Below, one piece after another: positions 52,521 to 61,810 of a DNA stretch of 64,000 bases (position 1 is the first letter of the stretch; each line of letters starts with the position of its first letter). The notes below the pieces were generated by a model. That model did no database searches. It worked only from the letters and a program-made list of their open reading frames with translations, and was not told the DNA's origin. The translations under genes were made by a program, and so were the position numbers. The DNA is taken from positions 1,854,501 through 1,918,500 of the forward strand of contig NZ_OY781884.1 in assembly GCF_963677155.1 (NCBI RefSeq), written 5' to 3'. Source of the DNA: an uncultured Draconibacterium sp. Lineage in GTDB: Bacteria; Bacteroidota; Bacteroidia; Bacteroidales; Prolixibacteraceae.

Positions 52521-53096
52521 TTAAAATCCCATCAACTGCTTTACCTTTTCAGCATTATCCTGAGTGGTTAACATCTCCAACAACAAGAAAGCCACTCCCG
52601 CTGCCGTGGATGGATTCCACGAGGTGATCATATTATCGTCGACAACAATGGGCTGATCGAGTACATTTACACCAAAATTTTTCAGTGCCTCGCGCCATAC
52701 TGTACTCCTATATGTCGTTCCGTTTTTACCTTTTAAGATACCACTCTTGCCAAGGGGCAAGGCACCCGCACAAATTGATGTAATAATTTTATCATTTGCC
52801 CGAAATTCCCGAATCAAATCGAGAAATTTATCGCTGTATGCATCCTTGTAAAAATCGTATACTTCAAATCCTCCGGGAATTGCCAGTGCATCAAATTCGT
52901 TTACGTTAACCTCGTCGATCTGATAATCGGCAATCAGTTTATGATCGAAAGCACTTTTAATTTCTTTGGTTACTCCGCAAACGTACAGTTTTGTTGAACA
53001 GTCGCCTTCTTCCATGTTCCAACCCATTACATCGATAAAAACACTTGCTTCAAAGAATTCGAATCCATTGGCTAATAGCAGTAATACTTTTTTCAT
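52521..53096 (-). CDS. DJ-1/PfpI-family protein
   Basis: A 191-residue class-I glutamine-amidotransferase-like protein. The nucleophile elbow is SICAGALPLG with Cys109, and Glu16 in GFEFFEASVF fits the conserved acid. The sequence LAIPGGFEVYDFYKD follows the family strand. Possible roles include deglycase, chaperone or isonitrile-hydratase-like activity; none can be chosen. The operon with the GNAT gene gives no more hints. Confidence 0.9.
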   Translation of the reverse strand: MKKVLLLLANGFEFFEASVFIDVMGWNMEEGDCSTKLYVCGVTKEIKSAFDHKLIADYQIDEVNVNEFDALAIPGGFEVYDFYKDAYSDKFLDLIREFRANDKIITSICAGALPLGKSGILKGKNGTTYRSTVWREALKNFGVNVLDQPIVVDDNMITSWNPSTAAGVAFLLLEMLTTQDNAEKVKQLMGF

Positions 53097-53255
53097 CTTG
53101 ACTTATAATTTTGGTATGAGTTGACTTATAATAAATAATGCTTTTCAATCCGTGGGAGGCTATCTATCGCTTATATTCTTTACGGGCTCAACGGGATATG
53201 TTGCGAATTTAACAAAAAAGATTAGCAATACATTTTGGGGTTCGGGCATAAAAAA

Positions 53256-53282
53256 GGGCTGAATTTGTTATCAATTCAGCCC
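53256..53282 (-). terminator. Terminator of the symporter-GH43 operon
   Basis: A perfect 10-bp stem GGGCTGAATT / AATTCAGCCC with a 7-base loop, followed on the minus strand by five T residues, 40 bases past the GH43 stop. Confidence 0.88.
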
Positions 53283-53321
53283 CTGACTCTGGTTTTGCCT
53301 TTCGGCCCTATATTGTTTCAA

Positions 53322-54323
53322 CTAAAACTCAAACACAGGTTTCCCGTCAGCATCAAACTTCACCTCCATCACTCGCGCATGACGGTTAGGATCGTACAAC
53401 GGATCCTCAAGAATCTCTTCCAAAGGTCGTTTGTCGCTTTCGGGAACAACTGCAGGATCGCCAACAGCTTTCTCATAATCGCGGGCATGATAAATACACA
53501 ATGGTGTTACATTATCTTCAGCTACAGTAAAACAATTGTGTCCCGGACCGTAAATACGCTTTTCGTAATCAGTTTCCAAAACCGGATATCTTGATTTCTT
53601 CCACGAATTCCGATCCAGCAAATCTGCATTTTCGTCGGCTTCCATTAATCCCATACAATAGCAAGCACCGGTGGCACTAACCGAGAACGTGATGTAAATT
53701 TTGCCCTTGTTTTTTATCACTGCTGGTCCCTCGTTCACCCAAAAACCAATTCTTTCCCAATCGTAATCGGGCGTGGTAAGCATAAACTGTATAGTTTTCA
53801 GTTTTATCGGCGATTCCATTTCTGCTAAATATAAATTGGATGCAGCAAACTGCCCGCCTGTTTTTTCGGCCCAACAGAAATAGCGTATTCCTTTATTCTC
53901 GAAAATGGTGGCGTCTAACGAAAAATCAATAAACGATTTCTCATCGCCATCGGCAGGCTGCATCATTCCCAATTCAATCCACTCATCTTTTAAAGGATTC
54001 TGGCCTTTACATTCCAAAACATAAGGACGCAATTTCCAAATGTCTTCCTCTTCGCTGGCTGCAAAGTAAACATACCATCTGCCATCGAGGTAATGAATTT
54101 CAGGGGCCCAGATATGGCGGCTCATCGGTCCGGTTTCGTGTTTAAACCACACATCAAAAGTTTCAGCCTCTTTTAAACCGGCTATGGTTTTACTTCTACG
54201 CAATTCTATACGATCGTAAGTTGGCACCGACCCCGTGAAGTAGTAATAACCGTCAGTATGTTTATACACAAACGGATCGGCGCGCTGCTCAACCAGTAGT
54301 GCATTTTTTCCAGTAGTATCCAT
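53322..54323 (-). CDS. Glycoside hydrolase family 43 (five-bladed propeller)
   Basis: A 333-residue protein without a signal peptide, so probably cytoplasmic. GH43 hallmarks: catalytic-base Asp16 in QRADPFVY, HIWAPEIHYLDGRWYVYFAAS, the Asp in FSLDATIFENKGIRYF that tunes the acid, and the acid Glu in WVNEGPAV. The family acts on arabino- or xylo-oligosaccharides, mostly as alpha-L-arabinofuranosidase or beta-xylosidase. It follows the GPH symporter gene with a single base between, so it likely cleaves what the symporter brings in. Confidence 0.9.
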   Translation of the reverse strand: MDTTGKNALLVEQRADPFVYKHTDGYYYFTGSVPTYDRIELRRSKTIAGLKEAETFDVWFKHETGPMSRHIWAPEIHYLDGRWYVYFAASEEEDIWKLRPYVLECKGQNPLKDEWIELGMMQPADGDEKSFIDFSLDATIFENKGIRYFCWAEKTGGQFAASNLYLAEMESPIKLKTIQFMLTTPDYDWERIGFWVNEGPAVIKNKGKIYITFSVSATGACYCMGLMEADENADLLDRNSWKKSRYPVLETDYEKRIYGPGHNCFTVAEDNVTPLCIYHARDYEKAVGDPAVVPESDKRPLEEILEDPLYDPNRHARVMEVKFDADGKPVFEF

Positions 54324-54324
54324 C

Positions 54325-55671
54325 TTAAATATGAATTTTTGCTTTTATCGTTTCGTAATATTTGTCGGTAATTTTATAACGGTAAATCAACATTCCGTTT
54401 ATTACATGAAAAACACCCGGAATTAAAGTCAGCATCAATGCCAGGCCGGTAAGTGCTTTTGTTGTTTGTATGGCATCGGGAATATATCCAAATGCATCGA
54501 GCAACAAACCTACCACTGCCCCAGCAATTCCCATTCCTGCTTTCTGTGCAAAAGAAATACCTCCGAATGCCAATCCTGAAATGCGTTTTCCGGTTTCGGC
54601 ATGACCGTAATCAACAGCTTCGGCAATGGCCGACCAGAATACCGGTGCATGTACATCAACCACCAGCGACAAGATAAAATAGAGCACATAAGCCAACACC
54701 ACACTATCGGGTTGCGGTTTTACCAATACAAACATCAGTACACTTAGCACGCCTACGGCAAACTGCGACATCCAAAACAACTTTACTTTGCAAAAGCGCT
54801 TGGTAATAAGCGTTGATAAGGGCATGGCCAAAATGGCGGCTGCAACACCGGTTCCCATAAAAGTGGATTGCATTCCGGCATCGCCACCCAGGTAATATTT
54901 TGCATAAAATATAGCTACCGAGCTGCGAATTACATAACCAACTGTACCCGACAGACATGATCCCCATAAGATAAGCCATTGCCCGTTTTTTACCAGGTAT
55001 TTTAATTGCTGAAAAAACGGTGTTTTGTCTACAACGTGCTCGATACGTTCGCGGGTAGTAAAATAGCTAAACAAAAACAATAAAGTTCCCATAAGCGCCA
55101 TTAAACCCATGGCCAGCTGATAACCTCTTCCCATATTGTCCTTCCCTAATTTTTCGGCCAGAATAGGAACCACGATCGACACCATAAATGCGGCAACTTT
55201 TGCAAAGAAAAGACGATAGCCGTTAGCCGACAAACGTTCCTGCGGATCGTTAGTTAATACTCCAATTAGTGAAATATAGGGAATAGTGACCGAGGTAAAC
55301 ATTAGCGTTACAAAAATATAGGTAATGTAGGCGTAAATAAGTTTCCCTGCATAGTCGAAACCAGGAGTAGTGAAAGTTAAAAACACCGAAATGCCAAAAG
55401 GAACCGATAGGTACAAAAAGTACGGACGGAACCGGCCTCCTTTAAATTTGTATTTATCTGTTATCAATCCCATCAACGGATCGCTGATAGCATCGATTAG
55501 CCGAACCAACAGAAACATAAGAGCAACATCTTTGGGTTTAAGACCAAAAACATCGGTATAAAAATAAGTAATGATAAGGAACATGGAAGATATAACCACG
55601 TTTACGGCAGCATCACCCGATCCGTAACCAACTTTTTCCAGCAGGCTTAGCTTCTGAGCTTTAGAGTTCAT
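54325..55671 (-). CDS. GPH-family sugar:cation symporter (MelB-like MFS)
   Basis: A 448-residue inner-membrane carrier with 12 predicted segments. YGSGDAAVNVVISSMFLIITYFYTDVFGL at the start and RLIDAISDPLMGLITDKYKFKGGRFRPYFLY are signatures of the GPH/MelB group; the Asp in ISDP-MG likely binds the co-transported cation. It probably imports arabino- or xylo-oligosaccharides or glycosides for the GH43 hydrolase encoded one base downstream. Confidence 0.93.
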   Translation of the reverse strand: MNSKAQKLSLLEKVGYGSGDAAVNVVISSMFLIITYFYTDVFGLKPKDVALMFLLVRLIDAISDPLMGLITDKYKFKGGRFRPYFLYLSVPFGISVFLTFTTPGFDYAGKLIYAYITYIFVTLMFTSVTIPYISLIGVLTNDPQERLSANGYRLFFAKVAAFMVSIVVPILAEKLGKDNMGRGYQLAMGLMALMGTLLFLFSYFTTRERIEHVVDKTPFFQQLKYLVKNGQWLILWGSCLSGTVGYVIRSSVAIFYAKYYLGGDAGMQSTFMGTGVAAAILAMPLSTLITKRFCKVKLFWMSQFAVGVLSVLMFVLVKPQPDSVVLAYVLYFILSLVVDVHAPVFWSAIAEAVDYGHAETGKRISGLAFGGISFAQKAGMGIAGAVVGLLLDAFGYIPDAIQTTKALTGLALMLTLIPGVFHVINGMLIYRYKITDKYYETIKAKIHI

Positions 55672-55879
55672 TGATTTAAATTAAAGTTTGATCGTTTATT
55701 GTTTTTTTGAGCCATTTCAATTTATCCATTCTACACAAGGCTTTATGGATATTTAGCTCAATGCAAAGTTAGATGCTATGGCTAAAACGAGGTGGAGTTT
55801 TGAATATATGAGGTGGACAGATCGCACCATCATGCTTTGAATCGACTTCTTCCATACTTCATATTCGAAAAGCTTTCTT

Positions 55880-55887
55880 TATTTTTG
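55880..55887 (+). promoter_or_regulatory. -7 box for the GH43-like lipoprotein gene
   Basis: TATTTTTG matches TAnnTTTG exactly and is 15 bases before the ATG at 55903. No -33 TTTG is visible. Confidence 0.5.
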
Positions 55888-55902
55888 TTGCAAACAACAT
55901 TC

Positions 55903-56850
55903 ATGAAAAAACTGCCTCTTTTTATCGCCGTTCTCACCCTTTTTGCAGCTTGTACACCAAAGGCGCAGACTTCAAAAGTATACCTATTTTCGTATTTTAA
56001 AGACAACGGACAAGATGGTCTACACCTTGCATATAGTAACGATGGGTATCATTTTCAAGCCTTAAACAACGACTCTTCCATTCTGGCACCTCAAGTTGCC
56101 AACGACAAATTAATGCGCGATCCGTGTATTATTCAGGGGCCGGATAATCGTTTTCATATGGTGTGGACCGTAAGCTGGAACGACAGAGGCATTGGTTATG
56201 CCTGGTCGGAAGATTTGATCAACTGGTCGGAGCAACAATTTTTGCCGGTAATGCAACACGAACCAACCGCAAAAAACTGCTGGGCACCGGAAATAATTTA
56301 TGACAAGGATAAGGAGCAATACATGATTTACTGGGCCACTACAATACCTGGTCGATTTGAAGCTGGCGAAAAACAGGGCGACAGCGAATACAACCATCGT
56401 ATGTATTACACCACCACAAAAGATTTTGAAGAATTTACGCCCACAAAACTTTTGTACGACGAAGGCTTTAATGTAATTGATGCTGTTATAAAAAAAATAA
56501 ATGGTGAGTACCTGATGTTTTTGAAAGATGAAACCCGTTACCCACCGAAAAAACACATTCGCATTGCCAAAAGTAATTCACTTTATGGAGGCTATAAACT
56601 CGCTTCTGAAGCCATTTCGCCCGATTGGGTAGAAGGGCCAACAGTAGCACAAGTAAACGATGCATGGGTTTTGTATTACGACGAATATACCCACCATCAC
56701 ATGGGAGCCATGCGCTCGACTGATTTAACTAACTGGGAAGTAATAAACGACAGCATTAGTTTTCCGACAGGAACACGCCACGGCACTATTATTACCGTAG
56801 ACGAGTCGGTTTTAAACAGATTATTAAATGCTTTTAACGCAACGGATTAA
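55903..56850 (+). CDS. GH43-like exported lipoprotein
   Basis: A 315-residue protein. The ATG at 55903 gives a lipoprotein signal MKKLPLFIAVLTLFAAC with Cys17; the frame is open 30 codons upstream but that part lacks sense. A five-bladed propeller of the GH43/GH32 clan: Asp73 in MRDPCII, NCWAPEIIYDKDKEQYMIYWATT, Asp in GFNVIDAVIKK and Glu in WVEGPTVAQV are in the places of the three catalytic acids. It is divergent from the symporter operon, so it may release saccharides at the cell surface for it. Confidence 0.87.
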   Translation: MKKLPLFIAVLTLFAACTPKAQTSKVYLFSYFKDNGQDGLHLAYSNDGYHFQALNNDSSILAPQVANDKLMRDPCIIQGPDNRFHMVWTVSWNDRGIGYAWSEDLINWSEQQFLPVMQHEPTAKNCWAPEIIYDKDKEQYMIYWATTIPGRFEAGEKQGDSEYNHRMYYTTTKDFEEFTPTKLLYDEGFNVIDAVIKKINGEYLMFLKDETRYPPKKHIRIAKSNSLYGGYKLASEAISPDWVEGPTVAQVNDAWVLYYDEYTHHHMGAMRSTDLTNWEVINDSISFPTGTRHGTIITVDESVLNRLLNAFNATD

Positions 56851-57028
56851 ATATTCCTTTCCCTAACACTTATCCCAAGTACTAAACCTCCACCTTTTAT
56901 TTAGTTGAGATTTTAGGTAATTCTTACTTTGAATAGCTGTATTCGGACATAACAAACAATCCATTCAATACACCAATATTAAAGGTAATTACAATACCGG
57001 GTACAAACTGTCATACCCGAATATAAAA

Positions 57029-57043
57029 CCCTATTTCACAGGG
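57029..57043 (-). terminator. Terminator of the DUF4270 gene
   Basis: Minus-strand stem CCCT-gtgaaat-AGGG followed by TTTTATATT, about 25 bases after the stop at 57065. A second hairpin CGGGTA / TACCCG lies at 56998-57019. Confidence 0.5.
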
Positions 57044-57064
57044 CATGTAAGAAATAAAAGTTTT

Positions 57065-58444
57065 TTAATCCAAAAATTTTGAATAAGTGATTCTCATATC
57101 AACACCACCTTGCTTGGCACCTTTTAATACCACCCGGTTCGCCATATCGGCACGGCGCCCAGTTGTTAGATAAAATCCCTGGTTACCTACATAATTATCT
57201 TCATCTGCAGGATCGGGATAATCGATAATTTGCTGCATGTGCTGTGTAATATTAAATCGATAGGTGTAATCGCTGGTATCAAGAACTCCTCCGTAATAAG
57301 CCGGATTAAAGAAATAATCATCCGGACGATATTCTTCGCCATCAGGAGCCACAAAAGTAAACAGCAACTGGCTTGGTGGCGGGTAATTGTGGATATCACT
57401 CGCAACAGTATCAACATGAAAAATAATTTCGGCCTTGTTGATTCCCATATTAGTTGAGTCTTTCCAGCTTTCAAGGTCGGCGATTGTGATTCTTGATTTT
57501 AAACCACCAGTAGGCTGCACATAAATCAGGTCGCTTTCCTCATCTTCCTGATCAAGACTACCTAAAAAAGGAGCACCGGAGTAATCGTGTTTAAATTCGC
57601 TAACACGTGCACTATAATCCGTAAGATAGTATACATAATTAAAAGAAGTATCAACATCAGCAAGAGTTGTATCAGTTAGCATTTCATCGTTATTGTAATA
57701 TACCACCAGCCCTGGTCTCTGAATACTACTACCTGAAACCATAGCTCTATGTAACGTTATCAGAGATCCTTCTCCGGCAACATTAGCACTTTCTAAATAA
57801 AGTCCTTTAAAGTACTGAAGAAATACATCGTTACTGATCATATCAAGCGAATCAGCACTAATCAGTTTTTCGCCTAAAGTATTATCAATAGAAATGGTCA
57901 ACATCTGGAAGTTGGTATCCTGAGTTGCAGAATCCAATTCTACTTTTGGTGTATAATCAAATTCGGCAAGCGAAATATCCGAAGCCATCGATTTCAAATC
58001 AATATCCTGCGTATATTCAGCATCAGGATTGAGTAATGCTTCCATTTCGTACACTTTAATATGCTGTGATGTAATGGTATCGCCATAAACATCCCTGTAA
58101 AACAGATACAGACGAACCGAATCAACCTTCGGATTGGTTCCGTAATCAGGATATTTTGTTAATCGGAACTGCGCTGCATAATTTGCCGTTGTTTTTCCAA
58201 AAACCGGATCATTCAGGGTTCCCAACAGGTTTTTTGTTCCCTTGTTGGCAACAATTCCATTCTCGTTAAATGTATAAGACGCAATTTTATCCGAAACAGA
58301 AATATTCCGAACATTCATCAAATCTTCGGCAGGAAGCATTCCCAGCCCCAAGTCGTTTTTCTCGCTATTGCACGCAACCAAAATGGTTACAAGAACGAAT
58401 AATCCTCCAACTAATTTTAACAACTGCACGTTATTGTATTTCAT
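57065..58444 (-). CDS. DUF4270 family lipoprotein
   Basis: A 459-residue exported lipoprotein (signal with LVAC, Cys25). DUF4270 features: LGTLNDPVFGKTTANYAAQFRL near residue 75, then KVDSVRLYLFYRD, and a jelly-roll-like series of strands. It has no known enzymatic function and is found near panC/panD or the GT5-like gene in other Bacteroidota as far as I recall. It is transcribed after the GT5-like gene in the same direction, 200 bases apart. Confidence 0.88.
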   Translation of the reverse strand: MKYNNVQLLKLVGGLFVLVTILVACNSEKNDLGLGMLPAEDLMNVRNISVSDKIASYTFNENGIVANKGTKNLLGTLNDPVFGKTTANYAAQFRLTKYPDYGTNPKVDSVRLYLFYRDVYGDTITSQHIKVYEMEALLNPDAEYTQDIDLKSMASDISLAEFDYTPKVELDSATQDTNFQMLTISIDNTLGEKLISADSLDMISNDVFLQYFKGLYLESANVAGEGSLITLHRAMVSGSSIQRPGLVVYYNNDEMLTDTTLADVDTSFNYVYYLTDYSARVSEFKHDYSGAPFLGSLDQEDEESDLIYVQPTGGLKSRITIADLESWKDSTNMGINKAEIIFHVDTVASDIHNYPPPSQLLFTFVAPDGEEYRPDDYFFNPAYYGGVLDTSDYTYRFNITQHMQQIIDYPDPADEDNYVGNQGFYLTTGRRADMANRVVLKGAKQGGVDMRITYSKFLD

Positions 58445-58644
58445 GTCAATAATTCCAATTTATTTTAAGAAGCTCACCCACTGCAGCCTTTGTAAATTAG
58501 CCTGTTTAACAGCTTGGATTACCTCTTCAATTTTCTGATTTCCGAAAAACTACACAAACATAGAAAATTACAACGAGAGCGATTCTGAAATCGGAGTAAA
58601 ATTGAACTTTTTAAATATAATTTTGATTCTTTAACATCGAGGCC

Positions 58645-59445
58645 TTACACTTTATCGTAAAACTCATTGTAGGCATCAATGTATGTTTCTTTTGGTTGAA
58701 AATCGAGAAATAACTTGTCGCTATCCTTGATATAATTTTTTACGTCAGCGTTAATATTCTCCGTTCCCTGAACCACTGCATCTGAATATTCGATAGCCAT
58801 TTTACTTACATTCGTAAAAGTTGGTTCTTCTACCTTTTTCACATCGTCTTTTGTAATCCCTTCAAGCAGTAGTTTCTCATTAAACTTACTATTGAGCGGA
58901 TTTTTAAAATCATCGTCGTAAACCGAGTAAACCAATTTCGAGTTCTGGAATAAGGGATCGTTGTAGTAATACTTTTTAATATATAAAGGCACCAACGAAG
59001 TTAACCAGCCGTGACAGTGAATAATATCCGGTGCCCAACGTAACTTAATTACAGTTTCGAGCACACCACGCGCAAAAAAGACCGCACGCTCATCGTTATC
59101 TTCAAACTCTTTGCCGTCGTCATCGTGCAATACGGCTTTACGGTGAAAATAATCTTCATTATCGATAAAATACACCTGCATACGAGCAGCTTGTATCGAT
59201 GCAACTTTTATGATAAGCGGGTGATCCGCATCATTAATCACAAGATTCATACCCGACAAACGGATAACCTCGTGCAATTGATTTCTACGCTCGTTTACGC
59301 AGCCATAACGCGGCATAAAAGTTCTAATCTCTCTCCCTTTTTCCTGAACGCCCTGTGGCAGGTAACGTCCGATTTCCGACATTTCGCTTTCTGGTAAATA
59401 AGGAGTAATCTCTTGTGAAATATAAAGGATTCTTTTCTTTTCCAT
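58645..59445 (-). CDS. Short GT5-like protein (glycogen/starch synthase N-domain only)
   Basis: A 266-residue protein like the N-terminal Rossmann domain of glycogen synthase: KRILYISQEITPYLPES, AVFFARGVLETVIKLRWAPDIIHCHGWLTSLVPLYIKKYYY. The C-terminal GT-B domain is missing and the KxGGL motif that holds ADP-glucose is replaced by SEMSEIG, so synthase activity is unlikely. Bacteroidota often annotate this short form as glycogen synthase. It is divergent from panC with a shared 150-bp promoter region. A regulatory or sensing role is open. Confidence 0.85.
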   Translation of the reverse strand: MEKKRILYISQEITPYLPESEMSEIGRYLPQGVQEKGREIRTFMPRYGCVNERRNQLHEVIRLSGMNLVINDADHPLIIKVASIQAARMQVYFIDNEDYFHRKAVLHDDDGKEFEDNDERAVFFARGVLETVIKLRWAPDIIHCHGWLTSLVPLYIKKYYYNDPLFQNSKLVYSVYDDDFKNPLNSKFNEKLLLEGITKDDVKKVEEPTFTNVSKMAIEYSDAVVQGTENINADVKNYIKDSDKLFLDFQPKETYIDAYNEFYDKV

Positions 59446-59475
59446 GAACCTATTGTGCAGTTAAAAAACAGTTTG

Positions 59476-59505
59476 CAAAAGTAATAAAAATAACCGAATA
59501 GTCAA
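59476..59505 (-). promoter_or_regulatory. Promoter of the GT5-like gene
   Basis: On the minus strand TTG (59505-59503) and TACTTTTG (59483-59476), 19 bases apart; the -7 box is an exact match. Divergent from the panC promoter. Confidence 0.65.
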
Positions 59506-59542
59506 GTTAAGTTCGTTAGTTTCAGTTACTATCCTTGATTTT

Positions 59543-59576
59543 TTTGCTGTTTTAACAATTAAAATTACTTACTTTG
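59543..59576 (+). promoter_or_regulatory. Promoter of panC-panD
   Basis: TTTG at 59543-59546 and TTACTTTG at 59569-59576 (one mismatch) are 22 bases apart, 19 bases before the panC ATG. Confidence 0.5.
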
Positions 59577-59595
59577 CAGCCGCAAATTTTTAGCT

Positions 59596-60432
59596 ATGAA
59601 ACTGGTTAGTACAATACAGGAGTTACAGACTGAAATACAGCGCCTTGCCGATGGTAAAACAGTGGGTTTTGTACCCACAATGGGGGCGCTTCATCAAGGA
59701 CATATTTCGTTGGTAAAACAGGCCGTTTCGGAAACTCCGGTTGTGGTGGTAAGTATTTTTGTAAATCCAACACAATTTAACGATCCGAACGACCTCGAAT
59801 GCTATCCGCGCACGCTCGAAAACGATATGAAATTATTGGAACCAACAGGTTGTTCAATCGTTTTTGCCCCCAGTGCAAAGGAAGTTTACCCCGAACCGGA
59901 TAAACGTAAATTTAACTTTGGAAAATTAGAAGAGGTAATGGAGGGCAAACATCGCCCAGGGCACTTTAACGGTGTAGCACAGGTGGTTAGCCGGCTTTTC
60001 GACATAGTAAAACCTACCAAAGCTTACTTCGGATTGAAGGATTTTCAGCAATTGGCCATTGTTAAAAATATGGTGAAACAACTACAACTTCCTGTGGAAA
60101 TTGTACCTTGCGCCATTATTCGCGAAGAAAGTGGTTTGGCCATGAGCTCGCGAAATGAATTATTGACGGAAGAACAGCGGAAAAATGCAGCCGTAATTTC
60201 GGAGACTTTATTTAAAGCCAAAGAACTTAAAGGGCAGAAATCCGTACAAGAAATCGCGGATTGGGTAACAAAAACAATAAACAAGAACCCATTTCTGGAT
60301 GTTGAATATTTTGAGATCGTTGACGACGAACAGCTGCAGCCAGTGAATAACTGGGACGAAAAATCTATTAAAGTTGGGTGTGTTGCTGTTTTCTGCGGAA
60401 AGATCAGGTTAATTGATAATATAGTTTTTTAA
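59596..60432 (+). CDS. panC: Pantothenate synthetase
   Basis: A 278-residue enzyme joining pantoate and beta-alanine with [20 protein letters not shown] holds the HxGH nucleotide motif; [37 protein letters not shown] and the KMSKS-like GLAMSSRN (SSRN) are all present. It precedes panD by 19 bases, which makes its beta-alanine. Confidence 0.97.
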   Translation: MKLVSTIQELQTEIQRLADGKTVGFVPTMGALHQGHISLVKQAVSETPVVVVSIFVNPTQFNDPNDLECYPRTLENDMKLLEPTGCSIVFAPSAKEVYPEPDKRKFNFGKLEEVMEGKHRPGHFNGVAQVVSRLFDIVKPTKAYFGLKDFQQLAIVKNMVKQLQLPVEIVPCAIIREESGLAMSSRNELLTEEQRKNAAVISETLFKAKELKGQKSVQEIADWVTKTINKNPFLDVEYFEIVDDEQLQPVNNWDEKSIKVGCVAVFCGKIRLIDNIVF

Positions 60433-60451
60433 GACCGAAATAAGCATAGTT

Positions 60452-60802
60452 ATGCAAATTGAAGTTTGTAAATCGAAAATACACAAGGTTACCGTTACTG
60501 AAGCGAACCTGCAATATGTTGGAAGTATTACCATCGACGAAGATTTGATGGATGCGGCAAATCTTATCGAGAACGAAAAAGTACAGGTTGTTAATATAAA
60601 CAACGGCGAGCGCCTGGAAACTTATGTTATCAGGGGCGAACGTGGATCGGGCACCATTTGTTTGAACGGCCCCGCTGCACGCAAAGTGGCTGTTGGCGAT
60701 GTGGTAATTATCATTTCGTACGCTTCAATGGATTTCGAGGAAGCCAAAACATTTAAGCCAAGTTTAATATTCCCTGATATTGAGACGAATACTGTAGTAT
60801 AA
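60452..60802 (+). CDS. panD: Aspartate 1-decarboxylase
   Basis: A 116-residue pro-enzyme that cleaves itself at Gly24-Ser25 (in YVGSITIDE) to form the pyruvoyl group, then decarboxylates aspartate to beta-alanine. [31 protein letters not shown] and [22 protein letters not shown] are family hallmarks. Second gene of the pantothenate operon, closed by the terminator at 60823. Confidence 0.97.
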   Translation: MQIEVCKSKIHKVTVTEANLQYVGSITIDEDLMDAANLIENEKVQVVNINNGERLETYVIRGERGSGTICLNGPAARKVAVGDVVIIISYASMDFEEAKTFKPSLIFPDIETNTVV

Positions 60803-60822
60803 AATACATTACATATATCTGT

Positions 60823-60856
60823 AAACCTCGTAGTTTTTGCTGCGAGGTTTTTTATT
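60823..60856 (+). terminator. Terminator of the panC-panD operon
   Basis: An 8-bp stem AAACCTCG / CGAGGTTT with a 12-base loop, followed by TTTTATTT, 21 bases after the panD stop. Confidence 0.85.
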
Positions 60857-60884
60857 TGAAGGTATATGGTATATTTTATATAGA

Positions 60885-61583
60885 CTATCGATTCTTTCCC
60901 AAAGGGACACCGAGGCGAATACCAAGTTGCAAAAACTCCGTACTACCCGAATAATTATCAAAAACTCCGGTTTCAGCGATGGGTAATTCATTTAAACTTC
61001 TTCCCAAATCAACATTCTCCCAGCCCACATAAAACCAAAAAGAAAGGTCTTCGGCAATAACTTTAAAACCCAAATGAAATCCGGGATACCAATTAAAAGA
61101 TGACTTTGAGCTTCCAAGATACTTTTCTTCTTCGGTCTCCTCGTTCCCAAAAGTGGCGTTACTTTTCGAGCTCTCAATTCCCAGGTTAACATCGGCAAAA
61201 AAGTAAATAATATCAGATAATTCCTGGTAAAACCGCGGACACAGGCTAAGTGTGTAATAACTGGCTTCGGTAAATAATATATAATCATTGCCATACGGAA
61301 CGACTTCACCACCAATGGGTTTTACTCTTTCATGAGAATTCTTTCCCGCATATCCTTTCAACTCAAAGGCAAATCTTCTGGATAAATAATACTCATAACC
61401 TACACCAAAATAATATCCAAAATCATCGTTATCCAATACAAAGGCATTCGTTCCTAAATCAAAGTTTAAGTGGGCAGGAAATTTCTCGTCTTGTGCGTTA
61501 CAAGTATTGATCTTTATGCCAAGGAGACAAAAAGAAAGCAGACAAATATGCAACAGAAGGTGCTTCTCGAATAGTTTTAACAT
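60885..61583 (-). CDS. Small outer-membrane beta-barrel protein
   Basis: A 232-residue protein with a signal peptide (ending NTCNAQ). Amphipathic strands alternate with turns: DFGYYFGVGYEYYLSRRFAFELKGYAG, YTLSLCPRFYQEL, FNWYPGFHLGFKVI, FWFYVGWENVDLG, ending with LQLGIRLGVPLGKNR. It fits an eight-stranded barrel like OmpA-N/PorT-type proteins. No partner genes; function unknown. It lies tail to tail with panD. Confidence 0.8.
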   Translation of the reverse strand: MLKLFEKHLLLHICLLSFCLLGIKINTCNAQDEKFPAHLNFDLGTNAFVLDNDDFGYYFGVGYEYYLSRRFAFELKGYAGKNSHERVKPIGGEVVPYGNDYILFTEASYYTLSLCPRFYQELSDIIYFFADVNLGIESSKSNATFGNEETEEEKYLGSSKSSFNWYPGFHLGFKVIAEDLSFWFYVGWENVDLGRSLNELPIAETGVFDNYSGSTEFLQLGIRLGVPLGKNR

Positions 61584-61796
61584 TATTAGTAAAGTTTAAT
61601 TTTAACTGCTCGGAGTAAAACTTTCAATATTGCAAATATGTGAATCAATCGAAAGAGGCTATCCAAACAAAGCACTCAAAACTAAAAAAAATAAAACCGA
61701 AGTAAACAGTTTACTACTAAAAGTTGAACATAGAATTATCGAAAGTTAACTTGGATTTAGAATCAAGGTTTTACTTCAATTAAAGGAATTAATCAC

Positions 61797-61804
61797 TATT
61801 TTTG
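61797..61804 (+). promoter_or_regulatory. -7 box for rfaE2
   Basis: TATTTTTG matches TAnnTTTG exactly and ends 6 bases before the ATG at 61811, the same tight spacing as at the LytTR regulator gene. A nearly leaderless message is implied. Confidence 0.5.
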
Positions 61805-61810
61805 ACACTT

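Noticed and set aside
58645-59445. Functional glycogen synthase
   Set aside because: The C-terminal catalytic half and the KxGGL motif are both absent.
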